DNA from: Victivallaceae bacterium
Lineage (GTDB): Bacteria > Verrucomicrobiota > Lentisphaeria > Victivallales > Victivallaceae
Length of the DNA stretch: 64,000 nucleotides
Assembly: GCA_021647315.1 (NCBI GenBank)
Contig: JAKIUY010000006.1
Coordinates: 19,654-83,653 of the forward strand
Reading direction: 5' to 3'
In this document: positions 36,510 to 45,519 of the stretch, in pieces
Layout: every line of letters starts with the position of its first letter
Numbering within the stretch: the first letter of the stretch is position 1
Translations under genes and position numbers: made by a program
Notes under the pieces: generated by a model
Seen by the model: only the letters and a program-made list of their open reading frames with translations
Databases searched by the model: none
Told to the model about the DNA's origin: nothing

Positions 36510-37559
36510 CTAAATAAACACTTTCTTCACATAAGGTGAAGTCGATAACCGGAGCAGGGCTGAATAGTTAATATCAAATTTTATTTCGCTTCCTGGTTCA
36601 AGATGGGTTTTAGAATGTAAAATTAAATGATCGCTGCTTGCTCCAATAACTTTAGCATTTATTCTGGGCGTTATAGCTTTAGTATCAACATCTTGTTCGC
36701 CAATGCCAAGTATTACTCGATTGATATTGCCAACATCTGTAAACGCTGGGGTCTCTCCAAGTGCATTTTGACATATTTCTCCATAAGGTAGTGACGGCTT
36801 TAATTTGCTTTCTATAACCTCACATATCAAAGTAAATGCGTCAATATATAAATGGGGGATTTTATTTCTGCTTAGAGTTTCCCTGCCTAATAAAATAGCT
36901 TCTCCAATTCTTAAATTATTGATATTCCCAAATTTATCCTGCTGTAAAAACCATTCGTAATTTGCCGAATTTCCACCTGATACCATTTGTAGTTTTATGT
37001 CATACTTGCCCTGAATACGATCTACTGTTTGAGACAATTCTGTCATACTTTTCTCTGATGGTCTTATACCGCCAAAGCAGGCAAAATTTACTCCAAGGCC
37101 ATATAATTCAATACCTTTTAATGGAATTATTTGTTCAATAACAGCGTCCAGGTCTTCCGGTAATATACCTTCTCTTAAATCACCGAGTTCTAACATTAAA
37201 ACTACTTTATGTCTTTTACCTTGTTTAACCGCATGTTCAGACAGTAATTTAATTGTTGATATTTCCGAGTTTAAGCTTATATCGGCATACTTGACAACAT
37301 CTGGAACTTCGGAGTGCGTCGGTAAGCGTGTAAGCAAAAAATTTGCTTTCACTCCAAACGCTTTCATTTTTTTAATGTTCTGAACCAGAGAAACTGCTAT
37401 TGTTGTGATTCCACACTCAAGTATTGCATTCGCAATTTCAGAAGATCCTGTTACGCCCTTTATTACAGCAGTAACAGATATCCCTTTTGCAGCAAATAAT
37501 TCTTTTAATATTTTAGCATTATGCTTTATTTTGTTTATATCTATTTCTAATCTTGGCAT
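36510..37559 (-). CDS. Ornithine racemase-like (alanine racemase family) PLP enzyme
   Basis: 349 aa. PRLEIDINKIKHNAKILKEL opens the alanine-racemase fold-III barrel, and AVIKGVTG holds the PLP-lysine. DISLNSEISTIKLLSE, LMLELGDLREGI, GGNSANYEWF, NNLRIGEAILLGRE, IGEQDVDTKAITPR and the closing SPYVKKVFI are hallmarks of the ornithine racemase (Orr) subgroup, which converts L- to D-ornithine. The exact amino acid is not provable by eye. It is the last gene of the four-gene cluster; its ATG follows the ligase stop with no gap. Confidence 0.8.
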   Translation of the reverse strand: MPRLEIDINKIKHNAKILKELFAAKGISVTAVIKGVTGSSEIANAILECGITTIAVSLVQNIKKMKAFGVKANFLLTRLPTHSEVPDVVKYADISLNSEISTIKLLSEHAVKQGKRHKVVLMLELGDLREGILPEDLDAVIEQIIPLKGIELYGLGVNFACFGGIRPSEKSMTELSQTVDRIQGKYDIKLQMVSGGNSANYEWFLQQDKFGNINNLRIGEAILLGRETLSRNKIPHLYIDAFTLICEVIESKLKPSLPYGEICQNALGETPAFTDVGNINRVILGIGEQDVDTKAITPRINAKVIGASSDHLILHSKTHLEPGSEIKFDINYSALLRLSTSPYVKKVFI

Positions 37560-39632
37560 TTAAATTATCTTATATCTTTTTAACGCTGATTTTACAATTT
37601 TATCGATCAATTCCGCTGAATTCATCCCACCGGCGACAGCCATAAATCCGATATAACTATGCGGTTTTTCTATGGGTGTACACATTAAGCCTGCAAAAGA
37701 GTTGCCTTCTAAAAGATAAGGACCTTCTTTGGTTAATATGGTATCAATGCGGCCGTAATCTTTAAAGCCAATAGCATGGTAAGCGTTTTTAGCAAATTCT
37801 TTAACGCGGTTCATCGCTTCATCATTCAACCTGGCAGGACAGTGAAAGCTGTCATTATCCATTTCTTTTTTATCAAAAGTTAAAAAACGTGCTTCCCCGC
37901 CAAAAGAAATTTCAAGCGGTGGCAGCACCTCAGTATCATTTCCATTGCATATAATGCCCAAAGTTATTTCGGTCCCCTGTAAGAACTTTTCAATTAAAAC
38001 GGGTTGTTTAATTGTCTTTAATCTTTCTTCAACACCTTTTAAAAGTTGGTCATAGTTTTCGATAATTGAGTTGTCGTCAATTCCGGCACTCCCCCTGCCG
38101 GCGACCGGTTTAATAAATAATGGATAATCAAAAGGGGGATTATTTTTAAACACGGAACAATCTTCCACAGATTTTGCCACAATAAAAGGAGAGGTTTGCA
38201 GACCTTCACTTTCCCATATTTTTTTAGCTAATGATTTATCAGTTGCAACAGCAATTGAAGCCGAATCCGACCCAACAAAAGGAATTTCAAGCTCTTCTAA
38301 TATAGCGGCTTCAGCCATGCTCGAAACATTAAATACCAAATCGACATTGCTGTCCTGTAAATCTTTGATGAAGGATTCCCCCCAACATATAGTGCATACG
38401 TCATATCCGGCGTCAATGAGCGCCTGTTTATGATGAGCAACTTCTTTATATGTTTCGTCTACCACATTATCCGCACCTATAAACTTTTCCTGAATTTTAA
38501 AATTTCCTCTTTTTTTGTTCAATAAACCAATTTTAATTTTTGTCATCAAGCCACCCTCTCTCGTAAATCCTGTTCTTTCTTTGGTTAATAACATGCTACT
38601 ATCAATCAATATTGTTTCAGATGATTTATGTATTTCCTTTTGCGTTTTGGTGGAAATCTCATTCATTTTTTGAGTAGGTTTCATTTTATATCTCAAAATT
38701 GCACTATTAACAATCATGTTAATTAATTTATCGAATCCAATATTATTAAAATTCAGAGCTCTTCTCAAATAACTATCATCTCCAAGTCCTGGAAATAGAT
38801 TAATCTCAAGTACATAAAAATTACTACCATCATATCGTATGTCCACTCTTCCCACATCTTTACCATCTACGGATTGCATAGTTTTCAAAGCAATACTTCT
38901 TAGTTTTTCTCTAATTAATGAATCATTGACTTCGGTTATCCTGTCGGTTTCCTGATTATTTTTAACTTTTTCAGTCAACAATTTTACACCATTTTTTTCA
39001 GGAATAATTATTTCTGAAAAAATTGCAACTCTGTTCCCATCATTGTTTAACACACCTACTGTATATTCTCTGCAATTTATGCCGCCAATATATTCTTCAA
39101 CCATGACAGGCTGTTTGAATTCAGCAAGTAAATCTTTTGCTGTTTTCTCAAATTGGTTCTGATTATGCGCAATACTAACCCCTTCACTGCACCCACTACT
39201 TCGCGGTTTCAACACTACAGGAAATTCAAGAGAACATTTATTTATATCTTCATGAGATGCTACCATGAAAAATGCGGGAGTTGGAATTCCATCCTTTATA
39301 AAAAATGCTTTTGCTTTTTCTTTTAGAAGTGCATTACAGACAGCGTCAGAACCTGAACCAACGAATGGAATTCCCAGTTCTTCTAATATGCTGGAAACAA
39401 ATCTCTCTCTGTTGTCATCTACATATTCGGATAAAGTCAAAACTATTGATTCATCAGATTTGATTTTTATCAACTCCTGATAAAATTGCTTCAGATTATG
39501 AAACTTGATAAACGACACATTGTTTTCTGTTTTTTCGAGTGCTTTAGAAATTTCAATTTCCAGCTTTTTCGTCCGCCAAGTTTTAAATTCTTCAGGTTTA
39601 AAATCATCTCCATTAAAAATAATTATGTTCAT
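37560..39632 (-). CDS. Double ATP-grasp (D-Ala-D-Ala ligase-like) protein
   Basis: 690 aa made of two tandem D-Ala-D-Ala ligase-type ATP-grasp units (about 1-315 and 365-690), each with its own N-terminal domain, central domain and magnesium site. Unit 1 has FPVVLKPRSSGCSEGV and VLEINLFPG; unit 2 has YPLFIKPVAGRGSAGI and LLEGNSFAGL, each keeping Asp...ExN ligands (the second near 626-646). Such enzymes join two amino acids through an acyl-phosphate. It overlaps the mutase gene by 20 bases, with AAGGAAA inside that gene. It could ligate the racemase product or make two bonds. Confidence 0.8.
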   Translation of the reverse strand: MNIIIFNGDDFKPEEFKTWRTKKLEIEISKALEKTENNVSFIKFHNLKQFYQELIKIKSDESIVLTLSEYVDDNRERFVSSILEELGIPFVGSGSDAVCNALLKEKAKAFFIKDGIPTPAFFMVASHEDINKCSLEFPVVLKPRSSGCSEGVSIAHNQNQFEKTAKDLLAEFKQPVMVEEYIGGINCREYTVGVLNNDGNRVAIFSEIIIPEKNGVKLLTEKVKNNQETDRITEVNDSLIREKLRSIALKTMQSVDGKDVGRVDIRYDGSNFYVLEINLFPGLGDDSYLRRALNFNNIGFDKLINMIVNSAILRYKMKPTQKMNEISTKTQKEIHKSSETILIDSSMLLTKERTGFTREGGLMTKIKIGLLNKKRGNFKIQEKFIGADNVVDETYKEVAHHKQALIDAGYDVCTICWGESFIKDLQDSNVDLVFNVSSMAEAAILEELEIPFVGSDSASIAVATDKSLAKKIWESEGLQTSPFIVAKSVEDCSVFKNNPPFDYPLFIKPVAGRGSAGIDDNSIIENYDQLLKGVEERLKTIKQPVLIEKFLQGTEITLGIICNGNDTEVLPPLEISFGGEARFLTFDKKEMDNDSFHCPARLNDEAMNRVKEFAKNAYHAIGFKDYGRIDTILTKEGPYLLEGNSFAGLMCTPIEKPHSYIGFMAVAGGMNSAELIDKIVKSALKRYKII

Positions 39633-41490
39633 TTTTGTTAAGTTTCCTTAATATTAAATTCATTCTATCTTGTGCTGATATTATTTTATCATCAAGATAA
39701 ATATCAACTCCACCGTTTCTTAATCTAGTCTCCCAGTTCACCGCTTGAGGAAAATCTGCTCTGCAATACATTAACTGCGGAACAGGCAAAAAACCCAGTT
39801 CAAAAATATCAAAAAAACCCTGCGGTGAATAGGTATTCTTAATTAATGATTCAATTGCATCTATTACTATTTTAGCTTCGCTCAAGAGATGATCCATTCT
39901 ATTGTTCACATCATCATTTTCATTTATATTATCTATCCAGCCTTTGTCCCGATACGCCCGATATTTATTGAGTGAGTGCAATGTTATCTTGATGCTTTCA
40001 TCTATTATTGCCGGAGTCGCTAAATCATTACCTTCAGAATAACTGACGACATGAATTATATCCGGGCTCTGACAGTTGAAAGGCTCAATGTCATCCATTA
40101 AGGCGGTAATTGATGCCAGCTGTTTTTTTGCTTTATCAATATCGTGCGATAAATAGCTCAACCCAACCCGGGTCTGTAAAAATACCTTAAAATTCGAATC
40201 TTCAAGGCTTTTTACTATATTTAATGTTGCTCTTGCCTTTGCCAGGTCATTAATTGCTGAAGTATGCTTGGGGTCATTTAACATTATTTGCAGAACAAAA
40301 TGTTTTATCCCTAACTTTTTAGCAACTTTTGCTGCCAGAAAGGCTGATGTTACATAACTCACATCATCTGCGGAGCGGAATGCAAAATGATGAGCGACAT
40401 TGGCTTCATAAGGTTTACCGGTTTTGGCAATATATTTAATTGTCTCAAAATGTTCGGTTAAATTTTCAAGGAGATTTAACTCCCCGCGTCCATCTAGTTT
40501 AGAAAACCACCAAAGGGACAGGGCATGCCATGCGATATTTAATGATTTCTCATGTATTTCAGCCTGGTTGCGAATATTTTTTGTCCCGCAATACGTTCTT
40601 ACCAGCATTGGTTTTGCAGCTTTATTAATAGATTCATATTCCACTGGTGAATTAATCCCTACACCACCACCATTAGGAAGATTATCCCAGTCTTCGCCAA
40701 ATTTTGATTGCGTTAGTTGGGACGTTCCTATTGACAGTACATCCAAATAGCCACTATGAGCCAATAAACGTGACCATTTGATAAATTGTTTTACCGATTC
40801 GTGTCTGTTTTCAATATAAGGGCCTGCATGAGCTCTTATTACTGGTGGTAAATTATGTTTTCTACCATCCCGGATGCGAGCAATTAAACCATCATTTGCT
40901 GTTCCGAAATTTTTATATCCACTTCTATCCACAGGCAATGTTGATATATAATATCTTTTATCAATGATCTCTTGACCAAAACTATCCAGGGTGTTTTTAT
41001 ATATGCTATCTTCTTTAAATCCTTTTGGAGCTTTTGAAGCGTCTATACCCAACATGGTTAAAGTATCTGTAAATGATTCATCACCACAAAAAACAATTAC
41101 ATCTTTATATAAATATTTTATTTTATTGCAGGCTTCAGGTAATCCGGCAAACCAAATACTTTTCAGTTGCCCTCCATTTTTTACCAGAGTTTTCTTTGAT
41201 TCCAATTGGTACATGAGTTTTTGGAATATCAATACTGCATCATCAACATTCAGACGGTAACTAAAGCCCAAAGCGTGTATATTATTCTCATGAATCCAGC
41301 TTTCGATTAATGATGAATTGTCTATATTTTGGGGATCCGTAATTGCTTTTGAAACATCATCGTCTGCAACAATAACGGTGAATCCACATTCATCAAGCAG
41401 CTCTTTAATTGCGGACACACCTAAGGTATGAGCATCAAAATATGTTTTCACCAATCCAATCGTATCACCTGATGTTATATTGCTGCACAT
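39613..41490 (-). CDS. Cobalamin-binding glutamate mutase-like single-chain protein
   Basis: 625 aa. The N-terminus has the cobalamin-binding signature DxHxxG (DAHTLG, 19-24) in a flavodoxin-like domain, as in MutS/GlmS of glutamate mutase. The middle and C-terminal part is a TIM barrel resembling the epsilon subunit (GlmE/MutE): NGGGVGINSPVEY and KTGKPYEANVAHHFAFRS with VTSAFLAAKVAKKLGIKHFVLQ. Glutamate mutase is normally two chains; here both parts are in one. It may rearrange the carbon skeleton of an amino acid. It overlaps neighbours by 20 and 16 bases. Confidence 0.6.
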   Translation of the reverse strand: MCSNITSGDTIGLVKTYFDAHTLGVSAIKELLDECGFTVIVADDDVSKAITDPQNIDNSSLIESWIHENNIHALGFSYRLNVDDAVLIFQKLMYQLESKKTLVKNGGQLKSIWFAGLPEACNKIKYLYKDVIVFCGDESFTDTLTMLGIDASKAPKGFKEDSIYKNTLDSFGQEIIDKRYYISTLPVDRSGYKNFGTANDGLIARIRDGRKHNLPPVIRAHAGPYIENRHESVKQFIKWSRLLAHSGYLDVLSIGTSQLTQSKFGEDWDNLPNGGGVGINSPVEYESINKAAKPMLVRTYCGTKNIRNQAEIHEKSLNIAWHALSLWWFSKLDGRGELNLLENLTEHFETIKYIAKTGKPYEANVAHHFAFRSADDVSYVTSAFLAAKVAKKLGIKHFVLQIMLNDPKHTSAINDLAKARATLNIVKSLEDSNFKVFLQTRVGLSYLSHDIDKAKKQLASITALMDDIEPFNCQSPDIIHVVSYSEGNDLATPAIIDESIKITLHSLNKYRAYRDKGWIDNINENDDVNNRMDHLLSEAKIVIDAIESLIKNTYSPQGFFDIFELGFLPVPQLMYCRADFPQAVNWETRLRNGGVDIYLDDKIISAQDRMNLILRKLNKNEHNYF

Positions 41491-42638
41491 ATTCTCTTCT
41501 CTTCCCGGGATATATTTATTGATTCAACCTGCAACGTTTCTTCGCTATTTGAAAATTTCCACAAATCCGCGACCAGATTATTGGCTGAAAGTCCAAATGC
41601 GGATAAAGTCCTACCTTCAGCACGAAAATCAATATTCAACAATTTACTGCCTTCCTCTATAAAATAATCAATTGTCGGTGTCGGAATGCCTAAAACTTCC
41701 CCGCACAAAGCCATTGGCACTAATCCTGTGGGAATATCTTCCCAGAGATATCGGTGATTTATTGTTGTAGGAGCCGGTATATCTTTATATGTAGGATTAG
41801 ATTTTATCATTTCATAAATCGAAGTTTTAGGCAATCCATATCTTGAATTTAACCAATCAACAACAGAAAATGAATTTAAGCCAATTGCTGATGCAATTGA
41901 ATTAAATTCTAAATCCACTTTTTCAATATATTGAGCAACTTCTTGGGTAACACCATCCGTGTAAAAATTAAATATTTTTTTATTTAAAATATTTTCTTTA
42001 TTTAAAAGAAAAATTACCGGATGAAATATGGCTCCAATATTACTGAAACTGGTTTCTATAACCGTATCCGCTTTGATTATATTAGGGAATACATCTGAAA
42101 GAACATCTATCACATAATCAGTATCTCGGGAATATAATGCTGATATTGGTACTTTTTTCTTAATTCCTTTGATTTCAATCAAGGCAGGACTCTTTAGCCT
42201 TGCGGCAAAAAACAAAGTACTTGTTTCGGCAACAATAACATTTGCTTTGCACCCTGCTTTGTACAATGCTTGGCTAAATAATAAAGCCCCCAATGTTCTG
42301 CCGGGTGCAAGTAAAATTATTTGCCCATCTTCTAGATAAGGAGCAATTTTTTCAGCAATATCACCATGGCCGTTTGCGGTTATTACAACAATTATTACAG
42401 CACTATGACGTATCGCCTCTGAAAGATTATCACCTATATAATTCAACCTGATTTTATGCGATTTATCGCCGAACTTTATTTTATAATCATGGTCTTTAAC
42501 ATATTTAATGCGCTCCATGGTTCTATTGTATAAAGAAACCTCGTATTCTTTTAGAAAAATAAACCCTGCAGTACCCAATCCACCACTTCCGGCTCCAATT
42601 ACAGTATATTTCTTTTTGCTCATTTTATATCCATTCAT
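41475..42638 (-). CDS. Opine (octopine/nopaline) dehydrogenase-family oxidoreductase
   Basis: 387 aa. VIGAGSGGLGTAGFIFLKEYEVSLYNRT is the Rossmann start. LLAPGRTLGALLF, VIVAETSTLFFAAR and SNIGAIFHPVIFLLN fit the NAD/NADP octopine/nopaline dehydrogenase family, with His in the HP segment as the expected catalytic residue. These enzymes condense an amino acid with a 2-oxo acid and reduce the imine. It is the first gene of the cluster: AAGGAA lies 6 bases before the ATG, and its end overlaps the mutase gene by 16 bases. Confidence 0.78.
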   Translation of the reverse strand: MNGYKMSKKKYTVIGAGSGGLGTAGFIFLKEYEVSLYNRTMERIKYVKDHDYKIKFGDKSHKIRLNYIGDNLSEAIRHSAVIIVVITANGHGDIAEKIAPYLEDGQIILLAPGRTLGALLFSQALYKAGCKANVIVAETSTLFFAARLKSPALIEIKGIKKKVPISALYSRDTDYVIDVLSDVFPNIIKADTVIETSFSNIGAIFHPVIFLLNKENILNKKIFNFYTDGVTQEVAQYIEKVDLEFNSIASAIGLNSFSVVDWLNSRYGLPKTSIYEMIKSNPTYKDIPAPTTINHRYLWEDIPTGLVPMALCGEVLGIPTPTIDYFIEEGSKLLNIDFRAEGRTLSAFGLSANNLVADLWKFSNSEETLQVESINISREEKRICAAI

Positions 42639-43170
42639 TAAATTCCTTCTATCTTATGAGGCAATTTCAAAACTCTCCACGGCAGATTTTTGATTTTGGA
42701 CGGTATCTTTTGATTTTGAGCTCATTCACATACCCACGGGTATGATTAATCGCTAAAAAATCAAAATCTACTCGCCAAAAACAGTAAAAATCATGCTCGC
42801 GCTGGACTTTTGAAATCACCTCTTATATATTTCCGCCCTCCTTACACGCACTCCGGATAGATTTGGGAGCTTCTGGCGCTTCCGTTACCTGCGGCTGCTT
42901 GCCGTCATACGGCTCAAGCCTCTTGTAAGTCCCCGCTTGACCACAGACCGACAGTTATCTAAATTATTTTCTTAACGGGTAGTTGAATCGTTGAATTTTG
43001 CGTTTGCCGCTGCATTATACAATAGCACCTGTACGCAGGATTAAAAGGATTAAAGGATTGGGTTTCCCTTTTATCTTAAAATATCTATGGAGCTCAATGT
43101 CGAGTATTTTTGATATTGCTCTTAACAATTTAAATGTTTGTCGTCAACGGGTTAATTCTGAAAAATAAGA
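42639..43170. other. Gap between the racemase cluster and tRNA
   Basis: This 532-base region holds the MITE-like element A1 (42658-42822). It also has an unexplained GC-richer stretch (about 42840-42960) with a GCCGT-CAT-ACGGC hairpin at 42911-42923, and a short AGGATTAAAAGGATTAAAGG iteration near 43038. No gene is visible. The cluster's promoter must lie here or within A1. Confidence 0.55.
42658..42822. mobile_element. MITE-like element A, copy 1
   Basis: 165 bases bounded by an inverted repeat, GAGGCAATTTCAAAACTC on the left and GACTTTTGAAATCACCTC on the right. Inner blocks GGTATCTTTTG, TCAAAATCTACTCGCC and ACAGTAAAAATCAT...CTCGCG are shared with copy 2 (49434-49613). There is no coding sequence, so mobilisation would need a transposase elsewhere. 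It lies 19 bases upstream of the opine-dehydrogenase start. Confidence 0.8.
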
Positions 43171-43247
43171 TGGTGGATCCTGTAGGACTTGAACCTACGA
43201 CCAGACGATTATGAGTCGTCTGCTCTAACCAACTGAGCTAAGGATCC
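43171..43247 (-). tRNA. tRNA with CAU anticodon (Ile2 or Met)
   Basis: The cloverleaf folds: 7-bp acceptor GGATCCT/AGGATCC, TA then D-arm GCTCAGTTGGTTAGAGC, anticodon stem GACGA/TCGTC around CTCATAA (anticodon CAT), T-arm GTAGGTTCAAGTCCTAC, discriminator A and an encoded 3' CCA. The sequence around the anticodon and the GGTCG variable loop resemble tRNA-Ile2, whose C34 is changed to lysidine by TilS, but an elongator Met identity cannot be ruled out by eye. Its 3' end faces the racemase cluster. Confidence 0.95.
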
Positions 43248-43436
43248 GTGGTAGTTTGCCAATTGTTAAATAATTGAACTGATAAGTTAATCATTTATGC
43301 GGAAAAGGCAAATCGTAAACAGATAAAAATTAAACAATTTATTTGAGGGGCATAATGTCATCCTATACAACCCAAGGTTTGAGCTTCAATAAGATGAAGC
43401 TAAATTGCGACAGTTTTGGCAAAACGGGCATACTTT

Positions 43437-45308
43437 TTAGAATCTGCTGATTGGCGGCATGCCTATTTTATTGTGACAGTGCTGGTAGCTGTAGCCCTGG
43501 GGGGCGATTTCAACATCGAGTTCAGGGATTGAGTCTATTTCACCGTCCAGTAGCTCTTTGATGCGCACTGCGACCTCCTGATAACGTCCAATAAGGGTGT
43601 CCAGTCTCGCTTGGATGATTTCGAAGCCGAACGGTTTGTTGCGACTCATCCATTGCTGACGCAATGAATAGTGCAATATCTCGACACGTTCTATCATCTG
43701 TTCTGTAAGCTCTACTGCAATCTGATCCAATGCATCATTATCACGGGCTGAATAGGCGGCCATTAACTGTTGACGGTAGGAGATTTTCGCCAGCAGGGTA
43801 TTCAGAATAATAATGGCATGTTCAAGGTTGCCGCAGCCGTTATCCGCTAACGCTTCCAGTTCGGTTTTCAATGCGGTCCACTCCGCTTTGATATTTGCTA
43901 TTATTTTGTTTGATTGTTCACCGTAGCTGCGTTCAACTATTGCATAAAGCGGATCATCCCAGAGCATGGCCGGTGCTGATACTGGTTGCTTATCATCGAT
44001 AACGGTTTGGCTTTCCATATTACCAGCTTTCAAACACGCGAGATAATCGGCGTGGCAGACCGCGGCAAATCTAGCGGCAATAAGTTTATCATCGGCGACG
44101 GTATTATAACTGAGTTCTGCGCAGTAGGCGAGACCGGCGAGTGAAGAGTCAAATTCACAGTAGGCGCCGTCATCTCCCCAGAGGGTGAAAAAGAGTTCAT
44201 CAACTTTTTCTTTTCGGCAGGCTTCGATGCATGGATCAACGGTTGCTTTGGTTTGCCGGTGGTCATACCACAACCGTCCCCAGGTCCAGACGCCGGAACC
44301 CATTGACGGCTTGAACCCGAGGTCACGGTGGCGCTTAATCCATTCGCTGTAAAATTCAGCATCTTTATGGTAATAATCCCAGTAGACAAGTTCAATATTT
44401 GCAGGTATTTTTTCTTTAACATCGGCTGGAATGGTTGATGCTTCATCGTAATAGTTACTGGTTGTATTGCTCATTCTGAAATACATATCTGACCAGATCA
44501 TCGGATTTGGATAATTATATTTTGCGCAGAGTTCATTGACTTTTGCCAGGTGGCGGTTGAAGATTTCAAAGCCGCGTTCATAGCCATACTTGTCCATGAA
44601 CTTACCACGTCCCAGGTCATGGGTTTCATCCATGCCGATGTGAATGCGGCGACTGTTTAGTGCTTCACTCCAAAAAGCGAGCATTTTGTCAATCAATGTG
44701 TAGGTTTGCGGTTTATCGACCAGCAGTACGCTGGAGGTGTCGCGGACGGCATCGAAAGGCGCCCACTGCATAATCTGTTCAAGATGCCCCAAAGTTTGGA
44801 TACAGGCAATCATTTCGATTCCCAGGCTGGTAGCGCAGGCATCAACCTCTTTCATTTCTTCCATGGTGTATGGGCCACGCAGATAGCCGAAATATGGTTC
44901 ACCCGGCAGTTGATAGGTATCTTCAGTATAGAGCATTGCCATATTATAACCCATTAGAGCGAGGCGACGCAGCCATTTTTTCAGGTGTTCTACTTTCATT
45001 ACGGCATTACGCGAGCAATCGAGCATAATACCCAGGGTTTTGAATGAAGCCTGTTCGTCGGTTTCAATACCAGCGAGTAGGGATCCCAAAGCCCGAGCGG
45101 CGTTTTCAACCCGGTTATAGGTAATAACAGCCTGTCCCTTAGTGATGATAACTTTTGCCGTCCCTTTAATAACACTCTTGATAAATTCAGTGTCAATGCC
45201 CGAAGTTTCCCCTTCAACAATCGGATATTCTTCACCTAGCGTTTTCAGCAGTGAATGTAGCTCGGCGGGAGCTTGGCTTAATTGCCAGTTGATGGTTTGG
45301 TTATTCAT
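43437..45308 (-). CDS. GH20-like beta-N-acetylhexosaminidase
   Basis: 623 aa with no signal peptide. A short N-terminal domain leads to a TIM barrel: FKTLGIMLDCSRNAVMK (about 89-105) and RIHIGMDETHDLG with the Asp-Glu catalytic pair at 228-229. WTWGRLWYDH and FFTLWGDDGAYCEFDSS supply the sugar-binding Trp/Asp residues. This matches GH20 exo-hexosaminidases of the cytoplasmic GH20C-like type acting on GlcNAc/GalNAc oligosaccharides. GGGAAAAT precedes the ATG. It diverges from the AraC gene at 45520, a likely regulator. Confidence 0.75.
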   Translation of the reverse strand: MNNQTINWQLSQAPAELHSLLKTLGEEYPIVEGETSGIDTEFIKSVIKGTAKVIITKGQAVITYNRVENAARALGSLLAGIETDEQASFKTLGIMLDCSRNAVMKVEHLKKWLRRLALMGYNMAMLYTEDTYQLPGEPYFGYLRGPYTMEEMKEVDACATSLGIEMIACIQTLGHLEQIMQWAPFDAVRDTSSVLLVDKPQTYTLIDKMLAFWSEALNSRRIHIGMDETHDLGRGKFMDKYGYERGFEIFNRHLAKVNELCAKYNYPNPMIWSDMYFRMSNTTSNYYDEASTIPADVKEKIPANIELVYWDYYHKDAEFYSEWIKRHRDLGFKPSMGSGVWTWGRLWYDHRQTKATVDPCIEACRKEKVDELFFTLWGDDGAYCEFDSSLAGLAYCAELSYNTVADDKLIAARFAAVCHADYLACLKAGNMESQTVIDDKQPVSAPAMLWDDPLYAIVERSYGEQSNKIIANIKAEWTALKTELEALADNGCGNLEHAIIILNTLLAKISYRQQLMAAYSARDNDALDQIAVELTEQMIERVEILHYSLRQQWMSRNKPFGFEIIQARLDTLIGRYQEVAVRIKELLDGEIDSIPELDVEIAPQGYSYQHCHNKIGMPPISRF

Positions 45309-45381
45309 GTTTATTTTCCCTTTTTATACTCGTATTTATGATATTCTGCCAATTTTTTGAAGATATTTCTATTAACCCCCT

Positions 45382-45444
45382 CGCTTCCGTAGCGACGTAG
45401 GAGCGAAGTTTGAAGCGGCATCTGTCTTCAGGTGCCACCTGATT
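45382..45444 (+). repeat. Dispersed repeat family C, copy 2
   Basis: GCTTCCG, GTAGGAGCGAAGTTTGAAGC and TTCAGGTGCCACCTGATTA match 1148-1232. It occupies the divergent promoter region between the GH20 and AraC genes. Confidence 0.8.
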
Positions 45445-45519
45445 ATGATTTTATTTTGCTTTAATATATAAAAGAACATATAAGTACTGTATATTATAAG
45501 CATATAATTTAATAAAAAA

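Noticed and set aside
39613..41490. Methionine synthase or corrinoid methyltransferase
   Set aside because: The DxHxxG domain is N-terminal and the barrel has glutamate-mutase-like blocks; no methyltransferase zinc Cys/His motif is visible.
43171..43247. Prophage attachment site at the tRNA
   Set aside because: No integrase and no duplicate of the tRNA 3' end were seen within the window.
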